DNA of 64,000 nucleotides from Branchiostoma belcheri (lineage: Eukaryota; Chordata; Leptocardii; Amphioxiformes; Branchiostomatidae). Numbering within the stretch: position 1 is the first letter of the stretch; each line of letters starts with the position of its first letter. The stretch covers positions 675,997-739,996 of the forward strand of contig NW_017804342.1 in NCBI RefSeq assembly GCF_001625305.1, read 5' to 3'. The notes under the pieces are model-generated. The model ran no database searches. It was not told where the DNA came from and worked only from the letters and a program-made list of their open reading frames with translations. Positions 35,941 to 48,182 of this stretch are shown here, piece after piece. Both the position numbers and the translations under genes were made by a program.

Positions 35941-36245
35941 AGTAAAGAGACAACCAAGTCTTTTATTCAGCCGACATTTTGGTGACCGTCTGTCACCTTC
36001 CTCATGACTGGTTCACATTGCACTGCAGCACAGGTGTCGCTGCTATAGATGCATTCCCAAATGTACATTTGTACAATATTTACATATCTACATAGATATT
36101 GTACGTTTCAGATGAATGCATCTACAGCAGCGACACCTGTGCTGTGCAATGTGAACCAGACAGAATTGCCCTGAGGAAGGTGGCAGACAGTCACCAAAAT
36201 GTCGGCTGAATAAAAGACTTGGTTGTGTATAAAGAGTCCCTTTAC
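35941..36245. mobile_element. Long foldback element (about 130-bp arms)
   Basis: The left arm contains CAACCAAGTCTTTTATTCAG, CCGACATTTTGGTGAC, then CACAGGTGTCGCTGCTATAG and ATGCATTC. The right arm carries the reverse complement of each in inverted order, separated by about 50 AT-rich bases. It may lie within the ATAD3 3' UTR if the signal at 36521 is used. Confidence 0.85.
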
Positions 36246-36520
36246 TCAGTGATATGTAACTTGTACTTGACATTTGCTTCAAGTTTATCTATAAAAAAGG
36301 TTGTGGCAGTTGTGTCTTCCTGACACATGGATGCCCCATGAAAATTTCCTACAACCAAGTCTTTTGGTTTGCCTTCTCTAATGTAATACATTGACTCTAT
36401 ATGTAAAGAAGAGGATATTAGGCAGATGAAGTACATTGTATAATGTAGATAGATTTACATGTGAAATTATCTTGTATTTGAAGATAACCTGAATGCCTGA
36501 AGCTTTTGTTTTTGCATCCT

Positions 36521-36526
36521 AATAAA
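36521..36526 (+). terminator. Candidate polyadenylation signal for ATAD3
   Basis: AATAAA about 1.24 kb beyond the stop codon. It is the first exact copy in good context that I noted, but a nearer variant signal is possible. Confidence 0.3.
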
Positions 36527-36529
36527 TTT

Positions 36530-38700
36530 TGTCTAAAGACCTTGCATGTTTTACGAATCTGTGTTTCTTTTCCCTTGTTTCTGCATGTTTCATGTCATGC
36601 CTAAGAATACAATGTCATGTTCCTTCACAGTAGTTGCATACCTATTTTTCCGTCATTTCAATTTTGTTTGACATAATATCATGTCGAGCACTGTGTAAGG
36701 CATTGCATGGCAATCCAAGGAGGTTCCAGGGACATGCTCCCTTGTCAAATTGTGAAATCTCAACCCTCCAAAATGCTATTTCCTGCATTTTGAGGTTCAA
36801 ATTTTGCTGGTATACTAAGCTTAGTTTAATGACATAACTATTCATTTCATAATAAGCCAATTATTTCAATATCTTAATATGCCAATCATCAAAGATGATG
36901 GATTGGTAAAATTGTCATTAGTAGCAAAATTTGGTCAAATGCCAGAAAGACAGACGCTGTCTAGAATGCTTGTCCCCAGCCAGCTCTAACACATGATAAT
37001 AGATGCTGTACATGTTGGTAAATAAAACAAATGGCAGTTTCATCTCTGCAGGCTTAATGTACAAATCCCCTAAGACCTGTGAGTTAAGTACAGGATCATT
37101 CAACATGTTAAGCTACAGTAGAGATGTGATCCTCCAATAACTCACAAAGTAATTATCACAAAGACAGGTCACATATATTTAAAGAAGCCACATATTATTA
37201 AATGTATTGGTTATGAAACTTCTTTCTAGGGGTAAAATGTAATTATTCTGTGCTTTAGAATCTAGTATTAAGTCCCTGGATGAATCATATTATATCAGGG
37301 CTTGACATACTTCTTTTGGCTACATACCTGCACATACAATGTAGGTGCAGGTAGACATCAGAAATACTGCACAGCCCCAATTTTACCCACGGCACCTTCC
37401 AAAAACTATGCCCTAGGTGTACAGACACTGCAGATTAACAACCCACTGCAAGTATAGCCACAAAAGGCCATGAGACCTTTACGTTTTACTACCTTAGTCT
37501 GCCATGAGTATGTTTAAATCCTCTCAAGAAGTCAGAGTAAGCCCAGGTTTTTCCCCAACAGGCACTCGAGTATTTCTTCCTGAGTCTAAGGTAATCCCTG
37601 TGCCATCTTGTATTCCAGTGTTGCTCATCTTGCGTAGCTGGGGAAAATCCCTGTATTTTTTCAGGGAACATTTGATTTGAAAAAGGTTGACTTTTACACT
37701 TTAGAGAAGTGAAATCTTGACCGTGCAGTAGTGGAAATGGTATTAAAGGTGTTACTTCAGATAAAGAAATATGGCCTAAGGAGTATGTAGAGAGTATACT
37801 ACTCGCCAGAAGGTCCTGCGTGAAATGCTCGTTTTGTCCAATATTTTCCATGGTTCTCAAACCTTTTACTAGTAAAATAAATGTGAGGAAGGGAATGATA
37901 TTTCACCAGATTTACCCAAAAATAATTTGCTCCTAAAAATGTGTGAAGTACAGTATATTAAATATGTTTTAGAGGGCTTAAAGTGCAGATGACCAATAGA
38001 CAATGTCATGGCTTAATGCCAGTTGCCAACCTGAAAAAAATGCTGTGGTTGGTGGATTTTTGTTAGGGTTGGCCAGGAAACCACAAACACAACGTTTTAT
38101 TCCCTAGGCCTTAGCAAGAGGACAGAAGAGGTGTGAATATGCTGTAGAAACAGCCGTAGAGTACCACAGGGTGGGCTTAACCCAAAGCCTGCCACTACCA
38201 GGTGGTAGATCCTCAGACCATTACTGCCATATGTCACTCCAAGGTTTTATGGTTCCAAGAAGTGCTGTCATAAAACATTGTGTCTTCCTGTGGTGCGAAG
38301 ATTCACACTTCAAAGGGCAGAGTTCTGTGGTGTTGCGTCAATCAAAAGTTGATGTCATGAGAGTTCATAAAAGTTCAGTGTGTTGGTAGAATCCATAGTA
38401 AAGTTTAAGCTTTGTTCCAACAGATGTCAGATGTGTGATCCACTCGCTGACTCTCCAGCTTGTGTTGGAGCAAAACTTGAACTTAACAACTTAAGTTCAT
38501 GTTTGTTCATAGTTTTGCTACGTTTTCTGGTAGGTTCTGAGTGCCCCTTGTTCTACAGTGTCCACTACATCTTGCCACTGGTGAATGAGCAATAGTAACA
38601 TAACAGCAGCCATTTCCATTGCAATTCTTTGCTAGAATGTTCATTTATCATGTTATGTTATCCAAGACTTGATGAATGTTAGTCTTCCTGATGACATAGA
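36530..38700. other. No gene recognised
   Basis: AT-rich intergenic sequence with short open frames only. No domain or splice chain was supported. Confidence 0.5.
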
Positions 38701-38703
38701 TAA

Positions 38704-38881
38704 TTACATAATGCAAAATAAATCAAGCAGCTGAATATTAAATTCTCAATCCCTGAGGTGTCAAACGTTTTATAAGTGACTGAGAATGAAAGTCACTGAT
38801 GAAAGGTAGTGGATGCTATCTGAAATGTTTGACTCCTCAGAGATTTTACCCAGTTGCTTGATTTATGTTGCATTTATGTAA
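38704..38881. mobile_element. Palindromic MITE
   Basis: The left end TTACATAATGCAAAATAAAT and the right end, reverse-complemented TTACATAAATGCAACATAAA, are inverted. Pairing resumes at TCAAGCAGCTG and at CCTGAGGTGTCAAACGTTT / AAATGTTTGACTCCTCAG. No coding capacity. Confidence 0.75.
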
Positions 38882-39109
38882 CATTCTACCTAGATGTCTA
38901 ACCTTCATAGTAACACTCAGTCTGACAATTCTTCATCCTAGATTAAGCCATCTGTACTTTGGCTTTTATTCACGTTGCAACAGCAATACACAGCGGAGAA
39001 CTAGGCAGCAAATTTAGCTGCTACTGTCCCCCCCACATTAGAAAACATATGATGCAGTATATTAGCCATCAGTAGAAATATGTTGTTCATTTTGCTGTAT
39101 GATTTAATA

Positions 39110-39400
39110 CAAGGAGAGGAAGAAGAAGAAGGTCCCTTTTCACTTCATGCGGAGCATAGGGGTGGTGCTCATCTCCATTTCTGTAGCCCTTGGGCCACAC
39201 AGTTGTGCAAGCACTACAGCAAGGAGCTAGCCCACTGGTAGTGTTGTGTGTTTGACCTTCCCATACTCTTTCTCATAGATGCTGAGTGCTAAGCAGAGAA
39301 AGCAGTATGTACCATTTTTTAAGTCTTTGGTACATGGCATTAAGTGAGCACTCTACCTAATTGAGCTATTGCACAGCTACAGGGAGAGCTAGGACTAGCT
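39110..39400. mobile_element. Probable tRNA-related SINE or SINE-like repeat
   Basis: It starts with GAAGAAGAAGGTCCC. On the minus strand near 39390 it has TAGCTCAATTAGGTAGAGTG, a good A-box-like sequence. No clear B-box at the right spacing was found, so family and boundaries are uncertain. Confidence 0.4.
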
Positions 39401-40499
39401 ATAGGAGGATAGTAATATATCAGGACTCACTTAGTCATCATAACTGACAATCTGTGTGTCTTGTTTAAAAGCAAAACGTACCATGTTGACCACAATTTAC
39501 ACAAATCTATCTGTCAACTCTTAGGCTTGTCACCATCAATTTCACTTCAGGAGTCCTAGTGTAGAAGAACATGATTATCAGACAATGATGACTACAATTC
39601 TGATAGTTTGGAATGATAACAAGTTAAGTACATGTAATATCTTCTAGCCTTTGATTCTGACTTGTTTAGAAATAACATATAGCAATCCTCACGTCCTGAT
39701 AAAAATATTATTTCATACATTTATACATGTATCTATAAAAGTATATGATGACATGGTCTGCCCATGAAAAATTGCAGGGAGGAAAAACACCATGGATGAG
39801 TTACAGTGTAGCCCTTTGGTTCTGGAAATAATTTCATCTGGGTGGCAAAACATGCATATTGGGGTTTCCTCTTTGTCATTTAAACGCCATTTGTGACCAT
39901 GAAAATTGCAAAGCAGGCGTTGGAATTTATAGCTTCAAGTACAACTTGTTGCCAAAAGAAAGGAGTCTTTACTTCTGGCATTTCTCCCTTTCTCCTAACA
40001 GCTGGTGTACAATGTATAATGACAAAAAGAATTACTAAGATGATGGCACACTTGGAGCTATTGTACCTGTTTTTGATGCTCGCAGCACCTGACAAATGAG
40101 AAACAACCCAATATGTTATTATTTTTGGTAATATAATACTCCCTCCTACAAAACTCAATTATCATAAATCAAGACTGTTCTGACTGCATGTATTGAAAAT
40201 ACCAGAATGTGACTAAATCTTGTAGGTACATATAATAAGATAAAACAAGACAAAAAAAAATTAACAGAAAAACAGTTACAGCACATAATTTGCTAGACTA
40301 GTTATGCATAACTCTCTGCTACCTTGAACTACTAACAGAAGTACGTTGTATTCAACATTTCCTGATTGCAGTGGTACGTGACAAACTTTCACAACTAGCC
40401 CAGCTGCTGGTGATAAATGATGTACAGGCTATTGGGTTCTTATCTTAAGCCCAGTATATGTTACATGAAGAAGTGGATTCAGAATGCTAATAGATACAG

Positions 40500-42040
40500 A
40501 GTAGCTGATCTCATAAGCTATGTACATTTATCTGGAGAGCAAGACTAACCGAAGTGCCTGGGGGTTTGTTTGGCCTTTCTCTCCCGATCTGTTTGACCTG
40601 TCTTGACTACAAGGATGACTTATTTCCTTCAAAATAAACCATTTCTCTTCCCATGACACGATGAAACCATGTGACACCGAAGCAAAACAAAACAAAAAAA
40701 AAATTCAGCAATGCCCCAGTTGCATCAGCTAGTCTTTCATCTAGGCATTAGGCTCAACTTCTTTCTATCAGACTGCCAGATTACATAACTAAAAGTTAGT
40801 GTCTCAATGTCATAATGCACTAATGTACATTTGTATCTCATGAGTACTGAGATGTGTGTCTCTAAGCTACATGCATTTATCTTAAGACCATGATTATCCA
40901 AAGCTGCCTGGGGTGTGTATGACCTGAACTGACTACAAGGATGACTTATTTCCTTCAAAATAAACAATTTCTCTTCCCATGACACGGTGAAACCATGTGA
41001 CACCGAAGCAAAAAAAAAAAAAAACTCATCCAGCAATGCCCCAGTTGCATCAGCTAGCTACGCTTTCATCTAGGCATTAGGCTCAATTTACAACACTGCC
41101 TTTTTATATAGCACTTATGATCAGGTTGAAACAAGCAGGGGTAATTTCTTTATCGCATTACTGATTTGCATCAGTCTGCAAAGATCTCATTATTAAAACG
41201 TACTGTATTGATGTCATAATGTCCTGATGTATCTCACGAGTACTGTGATGTGTTTCTTATAAGCTACCTGTACGTGTATTTATCTTGAGAACAAGAATAA
41301 CCAAAGCTGCCTGGGGTGTGTATGACCTGAGTTGACTAGAAAGATGACTTATTTCCTTCAAAATAATACATTTCTCTTCCAATGACACGATGACACCAAC
41401 GCAAAAAGATAACTCATTCAACCATGCCCAGTTGCATCAAGTATGCTTTCATCTATATCTAGCATTAGGCTCAAGGCGCGCTCTGTGCCCAATTTACAAC
41501 ACTGCCTTTTTACATAGCACTTAAGATCTGCTTGAGACAAGCGGGGGTAAATCGTACTACTGATTCCTACTACTGCCAGATTACATAACTAAAAGTTAGT
41601 GTCTCAATGTCATAATGGACCGATGTATCTCATGAGTACTGAGATGTATGTCTCTTATAAGCTACATGCATTTATCTTGAGAGCAAGAATAACCAAAGCT
41701 GCCTGGGGTGTGTATGACCTGATCTGACTAGAAAGATGACTTATTTCCTTCAAAATAACACATTTCTCTTCCAATGACACGATGAAACCATGCAACACCG
41801 AAGCAAAAAAAAAAACTCCTTTAGCAATGCCCCAGTTGCATCCACTAGCCTTTCATCTAGCATTAGGCTCAGTGTGCGCTCTCTGTGCCCAATTTACAAC
41901 ACTGCCTTTTTATAGCACTTAATCTGGTTGAAACAAGCGGGGTAATTTCTTTATCGCATTACTGACTCATATCAGGCTGCCAGATCACATAACTAATGGT
42001 TAGTGTCTCAATGTCATAATGCACTAATGTATCTCACGAG
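40500..42040. repeat. Satellite with about 350-400-bp unit, four copies
   Basis: The landmark GCTGCCTGGGGTGTGTATGA occurs near 40555 (variant), 40904, 41308 and 41699. In each copy it is followed by GATGACTTATTTCCTTCAAA, TTTCTCTTCCMATGACACGR, GCAATGCCCCAGTTGCATC and CATCTAGSCATTAGGCTCA, and preceded by GTGTCTCAATGTCATAATG. Units differ by indels, including variable poly-A runs. Confidence 0.88.
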
Positions 42041-42425
42041 AACCATGATGTTTATTGCTTTGTTATTACTTTGATGTTCTGAACAAGGTTGATTCTTCAA
42101 CATGTTTCCGTTGTGCATTAGACTTCCCTTAATACAATTACCACATCCTAGGGCTATTTTTATCTTAATTCTGAAAATCCTATATTCTGTGAAATAGAAA
42201 TTAGATGAAATGTAATACTATTCTAACGGGAATATAGAATAATAGGTGGGGCTGATATTAGCTTATTTGGTTTGCCCAGAGGTGGTGTAAGATGATTACA
42301 GTCAATGTTTCATAATGATGTTAATTGATGATAAGGCTTGCACCAAGGGTGCAGCAAAGCTACATGTCATTAATCATAGACTCAATGTTATGTCCCATGT
42401 TTGTCTCCTGTAGGGATGGTACTAA

Positions 42426-42876
42426 GGCCTCACTGACTTAATTTTATGGTTGACATCCTCTGAAGACCCCCAAACTAGTGCGCACGGGCAATTAAAAACA
42501 ATTCTGGCCAGAAAAAAATGCTGCTAAACCACAGGCATACAAACCTAGTATTGTGAATTTGTGGTACATAGCGATTTTACGATAAGCCGGCACATGCTGG
42601 CCTTTTGCGGTATTTATCAGTCGCCACTGTACTGAGGTCTGGAGTTCCGTGGAGCTTCGGCTGCCTGGATGCCATCCTCCGTAGTTACCGCCGGCTCCCC
42701 ACTCATCTCTACTGTCGCTACCATGGACTAAGAAGGATGACACCAGAGGCCAGTCCAGAGCCTCGGAGGGGGTGATTTTTTTTTCTGAGAACAGGCGAAA
42801 ACCAATGCGCGGATGCCATCCATAAGATTAAGTCACAATTCACGGATGCCATCCATGAAATTAAGTCAGTGTGGCC
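42426..42876. mobile_element. TIR element with TAA target duplication
   Basis: The left end GGCCTCACTGACTTAATTTT and the right end, reverse-complemented GGCCACACTGACTTAATTTC, are inverted, and both run into an ATGG(T/A)TG(A/C)CATCC block. TAA flanks both sides (42423-42425 and 42877-42879). Near the right end the GCGGATGCCATCCATAAGAT terminus-like segment is repeated, perhaps from a nested end. No transposase frame. Confidence 0.82.
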
Positions 42877-43174
42877 TAATGAAGACATGGGAGTTCTGTC
42901 ACCTCATCGGAGTTTTATTTTCTCTGCTAAAGATGATACAAGATGATAGTATCAATGGTGATGTCTCCAACAGTGCAACAAAATTACTGCCCATTCAGCA
43001 TGGGATCAACATCATGCTATATTTTCCCCTAAAGTGAATTATACTTTCAAAGACATAGGAGTCATACCTGATCCATGTTTTATTTCCTTTGGTAAGTGAT
43101 AAATATGATAATGCTATTTATGTCAGCATAAAGGTTGGCAAGTTACATGATGAGGAATTAAACTGTTCTCTAAG

Positions 43175-43672
43175 TCAAGGAATTTGCAACGTCTACATCA
43201 GGGCACACCAACCTTCTCTCAACCGGGACGGGGGGCGGTACCGACTTCCAACGAACCTTGACCCAGTGCTAACGTCAAACTCGCGGAAAAATCACGCGGC
43301 TACAGCACTTGGGTGAGATAGCTGATCAAGACCGAGTGATTCAGTCGAAAATTCCTTGAGTTGGAGGGCAGTTCAATTTCTCAGTAATGCTAATTATTAT
43401 CATGGGGATTTCGTCAACAGTGAAAGAAAATTACATGATATCAATCATAGATCGTCTGACTCAATATCATGTCGTTTTCCCCTTTAGGCGGTGATTCTAA
43501 TGACATCGGAGTTCCACCACCCGTGCGGAGAACAGCCGTCCAGAGTTTTACATGTACCTTTGTACATCAGAATGGGACCACGTGTGGCATGGTCTTCCCA
43601 AACAGCTACAGGCTCCAGAAACACAAGAAAGAAGAAGGGCACTTTGTCAAGAAAAACAAGAAGAATAGATGA
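43175..43672 (+). pseudogene. Possible terminal exons of a zinc-finger-like gene, or a decayed copy
   Basis: Segment 1 (about 43175-43312) reads CNVYIRAHQPSLNRDGG, YRLPTNLDPVLTS and NHAATALG and then meets a good donor GTGAGA. Segment 2 (43488-43672) follows an acceptor CCCTTTAG and reads DSNDIGVPPPVRRTAV, then a C-x9-C-x12-H-x5-H finger-like motif (CTFV...TTCGMVFPNSY...HKKEEGH) and a basic end KKNKKNR before a stop. Joining the canonical donor and acceptor gives a frame clash (the next in-frame codon is a stop), so either an exon is missing or the copy is dead. I cannot name the family. Confidence 0.4.
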
Positions 43673-43679
43673 ATCATAG

Positions 43680-45480
43680 AAAGAACTACACAGATGACAA
43701 TTGCTTTACTTCAAAACAAACTATTGCTCTGTTTGTTCTTACTTAGTTCGTATTCATATGGTGACCAGCCCCTCTAACTCTGTCCTGCCACTTGTTACAT
43801 AATGTATTCCGAATGTAAACATGATGAAATAGACTAATATACGTACAAGCTTCTGGAATTTAAATGCGGATAATTTTGTTGGTATAAATGTCATTGAATG
43901 TAGCCTTATTTCTTTCTTTTTCGTTTGTATTGTCAGAACATAATAGATTGGATTGATTGAAACCATGGTAGTCTGCTGTCGTCGATCTCTCCTGTGAAGT
44001 CTGCATAAGCTCCGAGGAGTCTTATTGGCTTTCTTTGTTGGTGAGACTCCATTGCGTCTTCTTGAATTATAGAATTATTGACTTTCTTAGATGCTGGTTC
44101 TTAACTTGCCCTTGACATTTTAGTACTTGTTATTATATACATCATACAGGATGCTGTCATTCATAACGTAATAATAACATTGCCGTCACTGCCGAGAGTT
44201 GCAACAACATGTTTCAGATTGATTAGAACAACAATCTATTTTGGGTAGAGTAAAGTACCATTGCTGCCAAATGTGTTGTCACTATACATCGGTCACAAGC
44301 AAGGTTTCAAAGCAAGGGGAATGAAATAATGTGCTTTCACTGTAATTAACATCCAATTTGAAATACAGCCGAGGGCGATATGGCATCCGTATATAAATTC
44401 AGCTTATAGACGTAATCTCATATTCTGCTGTTTGAAATTGCATTTTTTTATTACTATTTACTGCTATCACAGTCGTTATGTACAGGTTACATTGTAAAAC
44501 ATTGTCATTTTTGCTTTTACAAAACGTTTTCGTCAAAATACAACACAGGTCAAATGTAAACACACCGGTTTGCTTCATGTATGGAGTATCAACTACTAGT
44601 ATTAATTGTAGTGCTATGATATAAAAAAAAGTTCAACCAGATATAGTTGCTATTTGTTGTACATACTTCAGTCTTGTTGGAGTCTTCGCTGCTCTTTTTT
44701 TCTCTCACGAAATACACCATAAGATGATCTATACAAAACCACCGTACTGCATCAATAGTTGCATGTATCGAGGACGTTATCTTCGATACCACGTCTTCGC
44801 ACGTACTGAGTGAACGAAATGCCTCCAGCTCTCTGTTGCGAGTGAATCTGTATGCCGTCGACTGCTTTCCTCATCAGATATAACCAGAACCGATAGCAGG
44901 AGTCAGTATGGCCTTTCTCCAACAGCGTGACCTTCCGCTATTCGTGAGATCAGATACGGCTGAAAACGAGTAACATATCGCGCACGGCTCCTGACAGCAT
45001 TGTTCACAGCTATCACAACGTGCCATCGCTACTCGTCCTATTAATGCGGCCATTGGACGATACTGATCCGACGCCTTAACCTTAACCGTGCATCCATCTC
45101 TGCTAGGATTCAAAGACAGTTTGAAAACTTCTTGGTTTGAGAAAATCTTTGAGGAGGCATCCCAGACAAGTTCATTTCTATATATAGTCTCTTCTTCTGA
45201 TGGAAAGCCTTAGGATTGTGACATATGTTGATCCGATGATACTTGAACAAAAAAAGGAAAGGAAAATTCTGTCGGTACGCAGTATTCAAACGTCCTATCC
45301 TTTTCACCATGGACACTTTTAGTTCCCACAGTATATGTGGAAAATTTAGTGTGTTGTTTACACGGGTTTGAATGTACATCTGGATATTTCTAAAGATTTC
45401 TCAACCAAGGAATTTCAATAAACGCGGAAAGTTTTGTGTTGGTCGCATAGAGAGTTATGAAACAGCGTTTCTATGTATCG
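43680..45480. other. No gene recognised
   Basis: AT-rich sequence. A minus-strand frame at 45113-44874 is Cys-rich (CDSCEQCCQEPC) but has no support as an exon. Confidence 0.4.
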
Positions 45481-45484
45481 AGGT

Positions 45485-45871
45485 ATGAATATGCACCATA
45501 AAAATGCAAAGTTAACCTTTTAGAAAGTCAAGTTCATGACTGATTATGTGTTCATCCGTTCTGCCTTCGGCAAAAAGTCAACTGACATAAAGATTTCGCA
45601 GCAAATAATCCCCAGAAATATACCTGCCGTTTTACCAAAGGCCGCAATGGCCATGAAACAAACCCTATGAACATGCACCATATGGATGCAAATTAAACCG
45701 TTCAAAAAGTCAAGCTTATGACTGATTATGTGTTCATCCGTTCTGCCTTAGGCAAAAAGTCAAGTGACATAAAGATTTCGCACATAAACAGCGTTCTTGG
45801 AGGCAAATAATCCCCAGAAATATACCTGTCGTTTCTACCAAAGGCCAAAATGGCCTTGAAACAAACCTTCG
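45485..45871. repeat. Tandem duplication, 182-bp period
   Basis: GACTGATTATGTGTTCATCC occurs at 45537 and 45719, and TGCACCATA occurs at 45492 and 45674. The second copy holds about 20 extra bases (CATAAACAGCGTTCTTGGAG) before AATAATCCCCAGAAATATAC, so one copy has an indel. Confidence 0.88.
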
Positions 45872-46012
45872 CCATTTTAGGGGATTGAAACGTACAATTA
45901 CATCTCGCAATGTGATACAGGTGCAGCTTGCGAATAAGTCCCTGAAATATGACCTGGCTTTTTCAGACAGAGATAAGTGTGAAATAGCAGCTGCCACTCG
46001 ATTTTACATGAG

Positions 46013-46222
46013 CTATTTGGGGGCTTTCCAGTCGTTGAGAGTTACTATTGAGAGATCATGAGCATCCGTGACATGAATGTCGTCATTGTCGAGACTGTCG
46101 TCTAGTCCCTGAGATTGGCGTGAAATGTGGGCTACAGACGGTACTGTGTAACGTTCGTCTGCAATCTCGATGGCATTTACGTACAATACGAACGGCCATG
46201 TCAACGATTTATTTGTCGCCAT
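46013..46222 (-). CDS. Candidate 69-residue single-exon reading frame
   Basis: The frame begins in a good context (GCGAGATGGCGAC, with an ATGGCG motif like those at real starts in this window) and gives a compositionally balanced acidic peptide ending HDLSIVTLNDWKAPK. No homologue is recognised and no splice partner was found. It may be a small protein, a first exon or chance. Confidence 0.22.
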   Translation of the reverse strand: MATNKSLTWPFVLYVNAIEIADERYTVPSVAHISRQSQGLDDSLDNDDIHVTDAHDLSIVTLNDWKAPK

Positions 46223-46229
46223 CTCGCCA

Positions 46230-47960
46230 TTCCATCCATCTAAAAGTTCTCATGATCGAAACTGAAACTCTAGAGATATTTAAGCGGGTACGTTGTGTAC
46301 GTGCTGTCGCTGCACTGGGAATAAATTGTTGAAATGGCTTTCGTTTTGTCTAGGATGGCACTGAGGTCTTGACCATGGAAAAGACTCATCAATGAGGACA
46401 GTATGAAATCTGTTTAGTCTCTAACCATAGACGTATAATTTGTCTCTGGCGTCGAATTGAAAATATAGCTACTACATGGAGACCTATTGGCATTCACCTC
46501 GTTTGGTGTAGAAATAAAGATAGAGAACTTTATTTGACACAACAAGTACATCGACTTTCGTAAGGTATTTAAGACATGTAGGCATACTGACAGATACCTC
46601 AAAATTGACCTACGTACAAGACTATAGATAAGTCAACTTATACAACTTGTTCTACGGTCTAAACATTCTTTGATATATTTACCCATTTGTATACAGTAAG
46701 GGCTATTATCTTCAAGAATGAAATTAAATTTATCTATAGCATGAAATGAAACAAATCCCATTGAGCAAGCAGAAAGAAGCTTGAACAGCTTTGTGCGTTT
46801 GTTACCATATAGTGGTTTCTGTTATAGCATGCGTCCTCCTTCGTGCAATGCAATGTTGGCTGTTATATCCATTTATAGATTTTTAAGAGTAACAAGTGGC
46901 CTACGGCCTTAGCTTGGCAAGTAAGGCTGTGGCACGGGAAAGGTCACGTCATATATATCATTCCAGCCGGGCAGATTTTCCCAGGTGGATTTTCTGACAC
47001 GAGCGAAGCTTGAGATGGAGAGAGAGTTGTCCATCAGGCCATATACTGTCACATCAAAGGCGCCTAATGCACACAAGTGGCTGTCTTCTCTGAATTGGGA
47101 CCGCTTCAGATCTACTATTAGGCTATATCAGTGCATTTGTGGCCTCCATAGCATAGCAGGTTCGGTGACCGGCAAAGTGTTTTGGGGGACTTACGTGCTG
47201 TTTTATTGTTGTTACTATGGTGTTGAATTGCTAATCCCGCTATAATGTATAATTTTTGTATCGTATTCAGATATCGAGCGTTCTTAATTATAAATGATTT
47301 GGATGAAAAAAAAGGTATTACGGAATGGCAGAAAATGCAGACATCAGACTTCCTCATCAAGAATTTTTTTTGTTTGCCACCCTGAAAAATGGCTTTGAAT
47401 GTCTTTAAATCCGTTAAAATCCAATCAATAAAAGCAACCACATTAGTCAAATTCATGCATTAAACTTAGTATCTCACAGCGACCTTACCACCCCTGGCAC
47501 ACATACATGAGACTATACTAGACATAACATGAGTTTGTCCGCTAAAGGAGTACAGCTTGAAGCTCCCAGTTCCCCTTGCATGTTGTCTATTTGGCCAATT
47601 TCTACTCTTACCAACCGTTACTGAAGCCTGATAAAGGCTAGATTGAAGAAACTGTTGCTAATGTGCCCAAGAATTCACCCCACGATCACCCATGGCGTCT
47701 AAATGCCAACGCACCCAGGTCGTCACGGGTCTAGCGTCGTTTTTACGGCTTTCAACTGGTGGCTATCTCCTCGACTCAGTCGCACTTCTGAGCGTGCAAG
47801 TGCAATGTAATGCAATACCGCAATATAGGAGCGTTTAAAGTAGACACATACTGACCTTTAAAAGCTTATATGATATAAGTTAAACATAGGCTGCGGGGGG
47901 AAGTTCTTTCTATTGATATAGGTGTGAGGCGCAATACTTTGCATGCGTAGAAAACAGGCT
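46230..47960. other. No gene recognised
   Basis: A fragment at about 47590-47640 (TGTCTATTTGGCCAATTTCT, GAAGCCTGATAAAGGCTA) is related in reverse to repeat pieces near 11506-11560. Nothing coding was supported. Confidence 0.45.
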
Positions 47961-47967
47961 TTGAATA

Positions 47968-48182
47968 GCCTCCTGTGCAGGCCTCTGGGCGGGTGGGAGT
48001 TTTGATACTGCGTTTTGTAGAATTTTCAACGCGTTCTTTTAATTGCCGGCCATCCTATAACCAGCCGTGGGGGGGGGTACCTTCTCTTGGCCGCTGGTTG
48101 TAGGCAATTAAAAGAACGCGTTTAAAATTCTACAAAACCCAGTATCAAAACTCCCACCCGCCCGGCGGCCTGCACAGGAGGC
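47968..48182. mobile_element. Palindromic MITE with TA target site, upstream of the calcium-sensor gene
   Basis: The left arm GCCTCCTGTGCAGGCC, then GGGCGGGTGGGAGTTTTGAT, TTTTGTAGAATTTT and ACGCGTTCTTTTAATTGC is mirrored on the right. The loop contains a run of nine to ten G. TA flanks both ends (47966-47967, 48183-48184). The element ends about 790 bp before the start codon. Confidence 0.88.

Noticed and set aside
44874..45113. Cys-rich minus frame (CDSCEQCCQEPC)
   Set aside because: Considered as an exon of a secreted protein, but no signal peptide, partner exon or repeat of the pattern was found.
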